From Rhodomicrobium sp. (lineage in GTDB: Bacteria > Pseudomonadota > Alphaproteobacteria > Rhizobiales > HXMU1428-3), in NCBI GenBank assembly GCA_021604665.1, contig BQJK01000002.1, positions 434,001 to 498,000 of the forward strand: a DNA stretch of 64,000 bases, given 5' to 3'. Position 1 is the stretch's first letter; each line of letters opens with the position of its first letter. Positions 55,711 through 63,652 of this stretch are shown here, piece by piece. The notes under the pieces are model-generated. The model was not told the origin of the DNA and searched no databases. It saw only the letters and a list, made by a program, of their open reading frames with translations. The position numbers were made by a program, and so were the translations under genes.

Positions 55711-56589
55711 TTACAGGCTTTCAATAGCGTCTGCTTTAGCAACTGTGCGTTTTGCCATTTCAGCATGCAATAGCTCGACCATTTTGCCATCTACGGTGAT
55801 GGCACCTTTGCCCTGATTTTCAGGCTGCTCGAACGCCGCAATGATCTTGCGGGCCCAGTCAACGGCCTCGGAGGATGGTGAGAAAACTTCATTGCTTGGG
55901 GCAAGTTGCGCCGGGTGGATAAGTGTTTTGCCATCCATGCCCAGGTCGCGGCCTTCTTCACATTCTTTTTTGAAGCCGTCTTCATTTTTGAAGTCGTTAT
56001 AAACACCGTCAATAATATCAATGCCATAAGCGCGGCCAGCGGCAACACAGGTAGAGAGCCAGGAAAGCATTGGCAAACGGCCGGGGGTGATAACGGCGCC
56101 TGTTTCTTTGGCCAAATCATTTGTGCCCATAACAAAAGCTCTGAGGCGGTGGCTTTCTGCGGGGCCGGCGGCGGCAATGTCTTTGGCTTGCAGCATTGCG
56201 AGCGGGGTTTCCATCATCGCCCAGAGGTCAACCTCTGGCTTTGCGCCGAGGGCGATAAGCTTTTGGCGCACGTCCTCAACTTCACTGCCGCTAGAGACTT
56301 TAGGCACCAGAATAGCATCTGGATTGGCGTTGGCGGCGGCTTTTAAGTCTTCCTCGAACCAGGGTGTATCAATGCCATTTACCCGAATGACCAACTCACG
56401 ATTGCCGTAACCACCCGCTGAGATGGCTGCCTGCACCTGTTGGCGGGCCATATCTTTCATATCTGGTGCCACGGCATCTTCTAAATCGAAAATGATGGCA
56501 TCCGTTTGTAGCTCCTTGCCTTTTTCCAGAGCGCGCTCTTTTGAGCCTGGCATATATAATACGGAACGACGGGGGCGGATGGTGGCCAT
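55711..56589 (-). CDS. HpcH/HpaI aldolase (CitE-like): malyl-CoA thioesterase/lyase type
   Basis: A 292-residue CitE-like TIM barrel: SVLYMPGSKERALEKGKEL, IIFDLEDAVAPDMKD (Mg-binding acidic residues), VIRVNGIDTPWFEEDL, DLWAMMETPLAM, and MDGKTLIHPAQ. The length and N-terminus fit the shorter branch that includes (3S)-malyl-CoA thioesterase (Mcl2) of the ethylmalonyl-CoA pathway; the longer Mcl1 lyases differ at the start. With mch nearby, a role in malyl-CoA metabolism is likely, but the exact reaction is not decided. Confidence 0.82.
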   Translation of the reverse strand: MATIRPRRSVLYMPGSKERALEKGKELQTDAIIFDLEDAVAPDMKDMARQQVQAAISAGGYGNRELVIRVNGIDTPWFEEDLKAAANANPDAILVPKVSSGSEVEDVRQKLIALGAKPEVDLWAMMETPLAMLQAKDIAAAGPAESHRLRAFVMGTNDLAKETGAVITPGRLPMLSWLSTCVAAGRAYGIDIIDGVYNDFKNEDGFKKECEEGRDLGMDGKTLIHPAQLAPSNEVFSPSSEAVDWARKIIAAFEQPENQGKGAITVDGKMVELLHAEMAKRTVAKADAIESL

Positions 56590-56720
56590 GAGATTCTCCT
56601 GATATACAAATGCTTTAACGAGGTTCAGTGGTATGGGATGCCCAGAACTGAGCCTAATGAGTTAAATAGTAGGGGTTTTATAGACTAGAGGATTATCCAT
56701 TCAAGATGTATTCGCCCTAT

Positions 56721-56752
56721 GGGCTTGTTTTTTCGTCGACAGGCCCTTTTTT
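56721..56752 (+). terminator. Terminator-like hairpin upstream of the pyridoxal-kinase-like gene
   Basis: GGGCTTGT (56721-56728) pairs with ACAGGCCC (56739-56746) with one wobble, followed by six T, on the plus strand. No plus-strand gene ends before it, so it might be a leader attenuator for the gene starting at 56853 or a barrier against stray transcription. Confidence 0.45.
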
Positions 56753-56852
56753 AACAAAAGCAGATTAGCCTCTCCTAACCCTGGTGGTATGGGGTATGTG
56801 GCTAATTTTGAGGCAACCGGGCATATAAGGCTTGCTGGTTGATAGGTTTGGT

Positions 56853-57752
56853 ATGAAAATGAAGTCAAAAAAGGTTTTGCTGCTTAGCTCAGAAGTTGGG
56901 GTTGGGGCTGTTGGCCTTTCAATCGCGCGCTATATTTTTGCAGCACATAAGATTGACGCCATTGCCTTACCGACTGTGCTTTTTGCGTCCAGGCCAGACC
57001 TTGGCTCGCCGTCTCGTGTGCCGATTGGTGCAACGGCGCTAGAGCAGCAGCTGTATGCCCTTAGAGATGATGGCAGGCTGGATGAGATAGATGGGGTGAT
57101 GAGCGGCTATTTTGATTCTGCGGCGCAGGTGCTGGTGGTTAGCCGGTTCCTCAAACAACTCAAGATAGACCGGCCTGAAGTGACGTTGCTGGTGGACCCG
57201 GTGATGGGTGATTTTGACAGCGGTCTTTATGTGGCGCCTGAGGTTGCAAAGGCTTTGCTTGCTGAGCTGATACCGATTGCTGATCTTATCACGCCGAATT
57301 TTTATGAGTTTGGCTGGCTGAGCGGCAATGAGGAGGAGAGCCATACCCTGCCGAATACATCGCCAGTTGATTTTGCGGCAGAACTGCAGAAGGTTGAAGC
57401 GCTGATAAAACGCAATGGCCCGCGCTTGGGTGTAGGGGATATTGTTGTAACTTCTTCTGCAATGTCTAGCGCTAGCGGGGGCGGTGATATGGGGGCTCAG
57501 GCTGAGATTATCACGGCGCTCCTTCATCAGGGTGAGGTTGAGTTTTTCAGCGCTGCCATGCATGAGCCAATGCCAAAAGGCACAGGAGATGTGTTCGCGG
57601 CGGAGCTATTGGCGCGGCTTGTTTTAGGGGCGCCAATCACTGCCGCCACAAGGGCCACGGTTCATTACCTTAGCCGGGTTGCTGAAAAGGCGCGCGGCCA
57701 AACGACCATCGCGCCTTTTCAATTATTTGAAGCGGTTCTTGCTGAGGATTAG
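56853..57752 (+). CDS. Pyridoxal kinase-like protein (PdxK/PdxY family)
   Basis: 299 residues, ribokinase fold. VLLLSSEVGVGAVGLS stands where pyridoxal kinases have the substrate loop (SHVVYGHVG); ALRDDG and DGVMSGYF follow, then LVDPVMGD (P-loop acidic region), LITPNFYEFGWLSG and the anion hole with catalytic Asp in PKGTGDVFAAELLARL. It phosphorylates pyridoxal or a related vitamin B6 compound. ATG 56853 has AGG upstream; TTG 56832 is in frame. Confidence 0.87.
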   Translation: MKMKSKKVLLLSSEVGVGAVGLSIARYIFAAHKIDAIALPTVLFASRPDLGSPSRVPIGATALEQQLYALRDDGRLDEIDGVMSGYFDSAAQVLVVSRFLKQLKIDRPEVTLLVDPVMGDFDSGLYVAPEVAKALLAELIPIADLITPNFYEFGWLSGNEEESHTLPNTSPVDFAAELQKVEALIKRNGPRLGVGDIVVTSSAMSSASGGGDMGAQAEIITALLHQGEVEFFSAAMHEPMPKGTGDVFAAELLARLVLGAPITAATRATVHYLSRVAEKARGQTTIAPFQLFEAVLAED

Positions 57753-57787
57753 CCAACGCTAACCCTGCCCCACTTTACCAGCTTTGC

Positions 57788-58243
57788 TTAGCGAACAGCC
57801 CGGCCAAGGATATAATCCAGTGAAAATGGCCCCGGACCGCGAATTAGAATGGCCAATAGAGCAACAGCCCAGAGGCCATGTTCTTTATAAGTCAGGATTT
57901 GATCAGGGAAGACAATAAACTGGATGACCAGCGTCATGATCAAAAGACCAAGGGCGGCAAAGCGGCTGAATAACCCCACAAATAGCAACAGCGGCAAAAT
58001 CAGCTCTGAATAGGTTGCGATATATGTGAGGGGGGTCAGCAGCGCATCTGGCAATGGCAGCTTGGCGAAGTAGATATCTTCAAATAGTGCGAAGGTTTTG
58101 CTTTGCACCATATAGTTCTCATCAACTTTGGTGAGGCCTGAAAGCAGGAAGGTGAAGCCAACTGCGAAACGGGCGATGGTGGTATAGAGCCAATCTGGCA
58201 AGCTGGAGGCGCACTCCGTAAATTTCTTTGCGATTTCAATCAT
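57788..58243 (-). CDS. DoxX family membrane protein of the bufferin operon
   Basis: 151 residues, four transmembrane helices, DoxX/DoxD fold: IARFAVGFTFLLSGLTKVDEN, YSELILPLLLFVGLFSRFAALGLLIMTLVIQFIV. DoxX members are the usual last gene of DUF2282-DUF692-DUF2063 operons, where they may assist redox or maturation chemistry at the membrane. It is 135 nt downstream of bufC on the same strand. Confidence 0.87.
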   Translation of the reverse strand: MIEIAKKFTECASSLPDWLYTTIARFAVGFTFLLSGLTKVDENYMVQSKTFALFEDIYFAKLPLPDALLTPLTYIATYSELILPLLLFVGLFSRFAALGLLIMTLVIQFIVFPDQILTYKEHGLWAVALLAILIRGPGPFSLDYILGRAVR

Positions 58244-58378
58244 TTTAGTCCCCTTTATTTCCTCTTGGTTTTTAGACTTTTAGGGGGCAGCCCCCTTAGG
58301 TTCTCTCTGGTTTATTGTTTGGTTTTTTGCTAATTTTTTAGCTGGATGGTTTTTTAGTTTTAAGGTCTCTGTCTGCCC

Positions 58379-59167
58379 TTAGGTGCCACCGGTTTCTAAG
58401 CTGACCGCCTTGACGGCACCGACATTGAAGATGCCGGCCAAATTGGCGGGAATGTCAAAATCCGGGTCCAGCTTAACGGCGGCTTCAACTGCTGCACCGA
58501 AGGCAGCCCCTTCACTGAGTGCGCAGGCAAACACAAAAGACCCACCGTTTAAAGGATGCACCAACACATCCAGATGGGGGCGCGTAATCAGGGCGGCCTC
58601 TCCTTCTTCTGGCAGCGATTGCAAAGCTGCTTCAGTATCATCCTGCTGGTGAGCATGCCAGATGCTAACAACCGGCCAGTTTGAGCTGATGAGGCTGAGA
58701 GTTGGGTGCATTGCAAAGCGCAAATTTGGAATGTCTTTTTCTTGATAATCAGCCAGTGCGGTGATGGCAAGAGGCTCAGCATCGGCCCCGTGATAGGCGG
58801 TATTGCGGGCCCATTCCAGCGCTGCCAGATCACTTAGATATGGCAGGCTGGCTGCTGGTTGGTATGTTTTCACAAAGCCTGCAAACTCAGCGCCATAAAG
58901 CAGCATGACCGGGTTTTCTGGCAGATGCTCATTCATGTAATGGCGGGCCATTGTTGAAAAAAACTGGTCGCCGGTGAGGTCTTTGATGGTTGGGTAGGTA
59001 TCGCCCAGCACATTGATGAGGCTGAGAGCGACATTATTACGGTACACATTGAAACGCTTGTTGGCAGTTACATCGCCCCGAAGCTTGCTGACTGAGGCAG
59101 GGGGCGCTTCTTCTGGTTGCCTTAAAGCGCCGGCAACCGCCGCCTGTAGATCAGGCCACGCGGTCAT
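58379..59167 (-). CDS. bufC: BufC: DUF2063 partner protein of the MNIO enzyme
   Basis: 262 residues. The N-terminal DUF2063 'putative DNA-binding' domain (RFNVYRNNVALSLINVLGDTYPTIKDLTGDQFFSTMARHYM) is in fact the recruitment partner of DUF692 enzymes in RiPP maturation. The C-terminal half has an alpha/beta fold (residues ~150-262). ATG 59167 overlaps the end of bufB by 17 nt; longer in-frame starts are inside bufB. Acts in the cytosol, bringing the precursor to BufB. Confidence 0.9.
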   Translation of the reverse strand: MTAWPDLQAAVAGALRQPEEAPPASVSKLRGDVTANKRFNVYRNNVALSLINVLGDTYPTIKDLTGDQFFSTMARHYMNEHLPENPVMLLYGAEFAGFVKTYQPAASLPYLSDLAALEWARNTAYHGADAEPLAITALADYQEKDIPNLRFAMHPTLSLISSNWPVVSIWHAHQQDDTEAALQSLPEEGEAALITRPHLDVLVHPLNGGSFVFACALSEGAAFGAAVEAAVKLDPDFDIPANLAGIFNVGAVKAVSLETGGT

Positions 59168-60047
59168 GAGCTTCAGCCTTTGCGCTAGAGAGGATGGTTT
59201 CTGCCCGCTGTGCTTCGGTGAACAGCGCGGACCATTCAGGCACATCATTATCCCACTCGATGAGGGTGGCGACAGGGCCAGCGGCTTTAATTGCTTGCTT
59301 ATAAAGCTTCCAGACATCTTCAATGACCTCTCGGTCATGGGCATCTATCAATAAGGGATTGCCGAGATCATCTTCATCCGGGGCGTGCCCACCGAGGTGG
59401 ATTTCTCCTACATGGTGCATGGGGAAGCGGTTGATATAGTCGGCCGCATCGCGCTGATGGTTGGTGGTGGAGACAAAAACATTGTTAACATCAAGTAGCA
59501 AACCGCACCCGGTTTGGTTGGCAAGCTCTGTTAGAAATTCCACCTCATCCATGCTGCTTTCATCAAAGGTGACATAGGTTGAGGGATTTTCTAATAGCAT
59601 GCGCTGGCCGAGGGTTTCTTGCACCTCATTGATATGATCGGTGACGGTTTTTAATGTTTCTTCATTTAGGGGCAGGGGAAGAAGGTCATTAAAATAACCG
59701 GCCTCATGGGATGACCAGGCCAGATGCTCGGAAAAACTTTCAGGTTGGTAGCGGTCAATCAGCGTTTTTAACCGCTGCATATGCGATGAGGAGGGGCGCT
59801 CGGCACCGCCGATAGAGAGCCCAACCCCATGAAGGCTTATGGGGTATTGCGCTCTGATTTTGCTGAGATAGTGGTGGGGCGGGCCACCGGCACCCATGTA
59901 ATTCTCCGGGTGGATTTCGAACCAGCCGATATCTGGCTGCTCGATAAGAATATCATTGTAGTGCTGACTTTTCAGGCCGACCCCAGCACGTTTTGGCAGG
60001 CGGTTTAGCGCTTGGTCATCTGTGACTGTGGGATGGGGAATGGCCAT
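59151..60047 (-). CDS. bufB: BufB: DUF692 multinuclear non-heme iron enzyme (MNIO)
   Basis: 298 residues, TIM-barrel MNIO (formerly DUF692). Metal ligands of the family are recognisable: EIHPENYMG (~44), SLHGVGLSIGG (~73), EHLAWSSH (~105), LLENPSTYV (~153), LLLDVNNVFVSTTNH (~184), EIHLGGHA, DAHDREV and LIEWDND. Family members convert cysteines of the precursor peptide into sulfur heterocycles using iron and O2. It lies between the precursor gene bufA and bufC, overlapping the latter. Confidence 0.93.
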   Translation of the reverse strand: MAIPHPTVTDDQALNRLPKRAGVGLKSQHYNDILIEQPDIGWFEIHPENYMGAGGPPHHYLSKIRAQYPISLHGVGLSIGGAERPSSSHMQRLKTLIDRYQPESFSEHLAWSSHEAGYFNDLLPLPLNEETLKTVTDHINEVQETLGQRMLLENPSTYVTFDESSMDEVEFLTELANQTGCGLLLDVNNVFVSTTNHQRDAADYINRFPMHHVGEIHLGGHAPDEDDLGNPLLIDAHDREVIEDVWKLYKQAIKAAGPVATLIEWDNDVPEWSALFTEAQRAETILSSAKAEAHDRVA

Positions 60048-60090
60048 TAAGACTTGTCCGTTATTACTGTAGTTTGATCATGTTATTTTT

Positions 60091-60126
60091 AGCGGATGAG
60101 CCGGTTTTGGCACCGGCTCATCCGCT
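60091..60126. promoter_or_regulatory. Perfect 14-bp hairpin between bufA and bufB
   Basis: AGCGGATGAGCCGG/CCGGCTCATCCGCT with an 8-nt loop. In the direction of the operon it is followed by AAAAA, not T, so a classical terminator is unlikely. More likely it protects the 3' end of the bufA segment or reduces the flow of transcription into bufB, giving an excess of precursor over enzyme. Confidence 0.75.
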
Positions 60127-60163
60127 ACTGATGGTTACCCTCTATCAGGGTTAATCACTCAGC

Positions 60164-60466
60164 TTAGCTCTTATTAGGTAGGTCGCGATCAAGAGCTGTG
60201 AGGCTGCCTTTACGATCACCTGGCAGTTCCATTTTTTCGCATGTGCCAGCTGGTACATATGTCCAGGCATCGCCCTGGTAATCCACTTTTGATGTGCCAG
60301 CGCATGTTGTGCCTTCACCTGCTGCACAATCATTTTTGCCAGCTAATGAAATACCATAGCATTTCTCATTGTCAGCGGCGCCAGCTGGCTTAATATCTGC
60401 GGCTGTGGTCATTGCGGTGGCAACGGCACCTGCCAGAAAGGCTGCTGATAATACTGATTTAGACAT
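60164..60466 (-). CDS. bufA: BufA1: bufferin precursor (DUF2282), exported copper-binding RiPP
   Basis: 100 residues. An N-terminal signal peptide ([19 protein letters not shown], cut near PAGA/AD) is followed by a core with exactly four Cys: C36 (EKCYGIS), C47 (KNDCA), C55 (TCAGTS) and C76 (GTCEKM), with TYVPAGTC before the last. This is the DUF2282/bufferin-1 pattern. In characterised bufferins, cysteines are modified by the DUF692 enzyme and the exported product binds copper. First gene of bufA-B-C-doxX. GGAG upstream supports the ATG. Confidence 0.92.
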   Translation of the reverse strand: MSKSVLSAAFLAGAVATAMTTAADIKPAGAADNEKCYGISLAGKNDCAAGEGTTCAGTSKVDYQGDAWTYVPAGTCEKMELPGDRKGSLTALDRDLPNKS

Positions 60467-60535
60467 TTTGCTCTCCTTAGTGAATAGAACTGCGACCTAA
60501 GACTAATTCTTCTATCGCGTGATGTTAGGTAAATC

Positions 60536-60550
60536 TTCGAATATGTCGAA
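60536..60550. promoter_or_regulatory. Small inverted repeat upstream of bufA
   Basis: TTCGA-ATATG-TCGAA, 70 nt upstream of the bufA ATG. A possible operator; short enough to be chance. I did not find the GTAACC/CGAA-type ECF promoter described for related operons. Confidence 0.25.
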
Positions 60551-60741
60551 ATTAGCGGATATAGTAGCTTTTTTCATTGCACGTTTTATAACAGTCTTGT
60601 GATTTTACGTGTGTTAGCAGGTTACTGGACACTTATCTCTGATTTTTGATCTATTTACCGTTTTTACAACAACAGATAGTTCATTACCCAGGATTTTACA
60701 CCTTCGATTTTTTGCCATGTTTTATTAACCTTGAGGGCTCT

Positions 60742-61383
60742 ATGAAAAATTTTCCGTCTTACTTGATAGAGGGACATAAAAAATTTAAGCGAGAGGACTT
60801 TCCTAAGGAGCGGTCATCTTATGAAAAACTGGCCACAGTAGGCCAGGCACCAAAGGTGCTGGTGGTTGGGTGCTCTGATTCCCGTGTTGACCCGAGCCAT
60901 ATTTTTAATGCCGAGGCAGGTGATCTGTTTATGGTGAGGAATGTTGCCAATCTGGTGCCGCCTTATGAGGCTGATGGAGCTTACCATGGTGTTTCAGCAG
61001 CGCTTGAATTTGGTGTAATGCATCTTGAAGTGGAGCATGTTGTGGTGCTTGGGCATACGGGATGTGGCGGCATTCATGCGATGCTGGACCCGGATGCTCC
61101 GCTGCGCGATGATATGACGTTTATTACCAATTGGGTTTCCATGATGTCTGAGGAGCGAGACATTGTTTGCCGTGATATGCCGGATTCGGACATGGAAGAT
61201 CAGATGGATGCTTTGGAGCAGCGCTCAATTAGTGCGTCGCTTGAAAATCTCAAAAGCTTTCCATTTATTCAAAAGCGGGTTTCTGAGGGGAAGCTCGCCT
61301 TGCATGGCGCTTATTTTGATGTGGCGACTGCGGGCCTTTATGTTCGTGATGGCGAAACCGGCACTTATAGCCTGATAGAATAG
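60742..61383 (+). CDS. Beta-class carbonic anhydrase
   Basis: 213 residues. Interconverts CO2 and bicarbonate in the cytosol. Zinc ligands are in VGCSDSRVDP (~46; Cys and the Asp-Arg dyad) and VVLGHTGCGGIHAM (~98; His and Cys). The ATG at 60742 has GAGGG upstream and begins the conserved MKNFPSYLIEGHKKF; upstream in-frame codons are not conserved. Divergent from the bufferin operon, which begins 276 nt away. Confidence 0.95.
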   Translation: MKNFPSYLIEGHKKFKREDFPKERSSYEKLATVGQAPKVLVVGCSDSRVDPSHIFNAEAGDLFMVRNVANLVPPYEADGAYHGVSAALEFGVMHLEVEHVVVLGHTGCGGIHAMLDPDAPLRDDMTFITNWVSMMSEERDIVCRDMPDSDMEDQMDALEQRSISASLENLKSFPFIQKRVSEGKLALHGAYFDVATAGLYVRDGETGTYSLIE

Positions 61384-61394
61384 CTATAGCCTTA

Positions 61395-61428
61395 GAGCGG
61401 GGCGGCCATATGAGCGGGGCGGCCATAT
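61395..61428. repeat. Tandem 17-bp repeat
   Basis: GAGCGGGGCGGCCATAT occurs twice head to tail, 12 nt after the carbonic anhydrase stop. Confidence 0.85.
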
Positions 61429-61469
61429 GGCGCTTCTCTATAGTGATGCTTTTTTTTACCTGTTTATGA

Positions 61470-61501
61470 AAAGCCCCGCTGAGGCAACTCAGCTGGGCTT
61501 T
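61470..61501 (+). terminator. Terminator of the carbonic anhydrase gene
   Basis: AAAGCCCCGCTGAG pairs with CTCAGCTGGGCTTT with one mismatch and a GCAA loop, followed by TATTTT. Confidence 0.75.
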
Positions 61502-61565
61502 ATTTTGTGAGATGAAAAAATGGCATCAGGCCAAAGGCGGGCTAAACCGCGCTCCAGCCCGGCCT

Positions 61566-61609
61566 GTCTCAGTGCTTAAATCATAAAGTCTCAGTGCTTA
61601 AATCATAAA
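61566..61609. repeat. Tandem 22-bp repeat spanning the stop codon of the AAA gene
   Basis: The unit at 61566-61587 is repeated exactly at 61588-61609. Each holds a TTTATGATTTAA (minus strand), so the first unit read provides the real stop codon (61598-61600) and the second lies just beyond it. A recent small duplication. Confidence 0.85.
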
Positions 61610-63652
61610 GCCGATATTTTCGCTCTGGCCGGGTTTCGAGCGGCTAACATCTGCCAGCAGCTCTATGATACGGTCGAGGTCGCCCTCGGCGCCAAGAACT
61701 TCGGCCTGCTTACTGACCTGTGCAAAATCACCTGGTGTGAGATTCTCAAACTTCAGCCCCTGCTCTGGGATTTTGCTAAAGTTGAAGAAAATTTGATAGG
61801 CGGCGTTGAGCGATTCCTGATCCATAAAATTAAAGCGCACATGGAAGGTGAAGCGGCGCAGCGAGGCGCTATCTAAACGGTCCATCAAGTTGGTGGTGAA
61901 GCAAACTGGTAATGTGTGCTCTTCCATCCAGGTCAACATTTCATTGACCTGCGTCACCTCCCAGGAGCGAGACGCTTCTTGCCGGGTGTAGAGAAAGCTA
62001 TCTGCCTCATCAAAAATAAGGAAAGCCTTGGCTTCTCTGGCTTCCAGGAAAGCATCAGCGATGCGCTTTTCGGTTTCGCCAATGAAAGCTGAGAAAATAT
62101 CCGAGGCGCGTTTTTGGATAACTTCAAGGCCAAGCTGTTTGGCGAGATAGCGGGCATAGGCTGATTTGCCGGTGCCGGGGGGGCCTGAAAGGCAGAGCGA
62201 GAAATTCTGCTTGCCTGAGGCTTTTAGCTGTTTTGAGAGTGAGTGAATATCACGGCTGGCTTTAGAGAGTTTCGGGTCATATTCAAACAGCTCTTCACTG
62301 CGCTGGATCTGGAGACCAGAGACAGCGCGGGTTATACCCTCGGCGGCGCGCTCGATCGCTTTGGCGCCGCCGCCAGAATATTTTGCAACGCGGAGGGCGT
62401 TTTCCATAATGGCGGGGGTGGCATCCAATTTACTGGCAAGTTTGGCGATCTCTTCTGGTGTCAGCTTCACGCCAATGCGCTTTGACATGCGCTTAATGAT
62501 GCGGCGGCGCTGTGCGGTTGGTGGTGCCTTCAGCTGAAACGCCAGGATCATACGCCTTAAGATGGCGGCATCAATATCGCTGATGTTATTTGAGGTCCAT
62601 AATATTGGTACCGGGTTCGATTCCAGCAATCGGTTTAGATAAACTTTCGAGCCGCCGCGGCGGATGAGCTGCAGGGCTACATCTTCCATTTCGTCAAACA
62701 GGATGGCGGTGTTTTTAGCGCCCCGTAACAAGCTAATGGCAAAGACAAGATCTGCCAGGCGGCCTTTGCGATCAGCCTCTCCATCAACGCCAACATCTTC
62801 TCCAGCGGCATAGATGGTCAGTCCTGCTTCTTGTGCGGCCACTTTGGTTAGCTCTGTTTTACCGGAACCGGGGGGGCCATATAGGAGGATATTGACGCCT
62901 TCAGCGCGGCTGCTAGTTGCCCCTTTTAGCACTTCACAGATGAGATCACGGTCATCACGGATATGGTCATAGTCTGTGAGCTCGATATTTGAGGAGAGCG
63001 GGGCACCTAACAGCGCCTGGCGCATGGCATTAAAGTCATCAAAACGCTGATCAAGGCAGCTGTCTAACCGGTTGGTAATGGCGAAACGGCCGCCAGGGCC
63101 TGCCAGCTCATTGCCTTCATTTTTTAGCTGCAACAGGCCAGATACAACCATGTCCCCGGCGGGGCCGGTGAGCTGCTCAACTTCGCTGACGCTTAAATCG
63201 GTTAACAGGCCGATAGAGCGGCTGATAGGGCCGATAGATTCTGTAACTGAATTACAAAGATATTGCACCTGATCATAACGCTGGAAACAGGCGATTAAAG
63301 CGACGATTTCCCGGGTCTCTACAGGCAGGTTCAGGGCTTTGGTCAGGGTTTTGATGTTTGCCCACATAGGGTCTGGCCAGCCGGTTTCTTCAGAGGCCTT
63401 TTTAAGCATGGACAGTATTTCATCGCGGTTATCCTGAAAAGCGCGGTTAAAATCTGACTGGCTGAAACTGGAAGAATAGATATTGCCGATAGCGCCGCTT
63501 AACTGCTTTGGCAGTGGCAGGGAGAGCATTTCTGTGCGGTCATTTAACCAGTAGAGTATGTATCTGGCAGCGCGCGTTGGGATATGGTCAGCCTTTAAAA
63601 CGCGGTGGAGATATTTCGCTACCAGCCCTCTTTCAGTGTCCTGTGTCGCCAT
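61598..63652 (-). CDS. Tandem-AAA ATPase, function unknown
   Basis: 684 residues. An N-terminal helical region (~1-225) of no known family is followed by two AAA modules. Module 1 has Walker A GPPGSGKTE (~259) and Walker B ILFDEMED; module 2 has Walker A GPPGTGKS (~489), Walker B LIFDEADSFL and ASLRRFTFHV (arginine finger region). The arrangement resembles Cdc48-type tandem AAA proteins, but the N-domain differs. Likely a protein or complex remodeller in the cytosol. The upstream 350 nt to the window end hold no gene. Confidence 0.88.
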   Translation of the reverse strand: MATQDTERGLVAKYLHRVLKADHIPTRAARYILYWLNDRTEMLSLPLPKQLSGAIGNIYSSSFSQSDFNRAFQDNRDEILSMLKKASEETGWPDPMWANIKTLTKALNLPVETREIVALIACFQRYDQVQYLCNSVTESIGPISRSIGLLTDLSVSEVEQLTGPAGDMVVSGLLQLKNEGNELAGPGGRFAITNRLDSCLDQRFDDFNAMRQALLGAPLSSNIELTDYDHIRDDRDLICEVLKGATSSRAEGVNILLYGPPGSGKTELTKVAAQEAGLTIYAAGEDVGVDGEADRKGRLADLVFAISLLRGAKNTAILFDEMEDVALQLIRRGGSKVYLNRLLESNPVPILWTSNNISDIDAAILRRMILAFQLKAPPTAQRRRIIKRMSKRIGVKLTPEEIAKLASKLDATPAIMENALRVAKYSGGGAKAIERAAEGITRAVSGLQIQRSEELFEYDPKLSKASRDIHSLSKQLKASGKQNFSLCLSGPPGTGKSAYARYLAKQLGLEVIQKRASDIFSAFIGETEKRIADAFLEAREAKAFLIFDEADSFLYTRQEASRSWEVTQVNEMLTWMEEHTLPVCFTTNLMDRLDSASLRRFTFHVRFNFMDQESLNAAYQIFFNFSKIPEQGLKFENLTPGDFAQVSKQAEVLGAEGDLDRIIELLADVSRSKPGQSENIGFMI

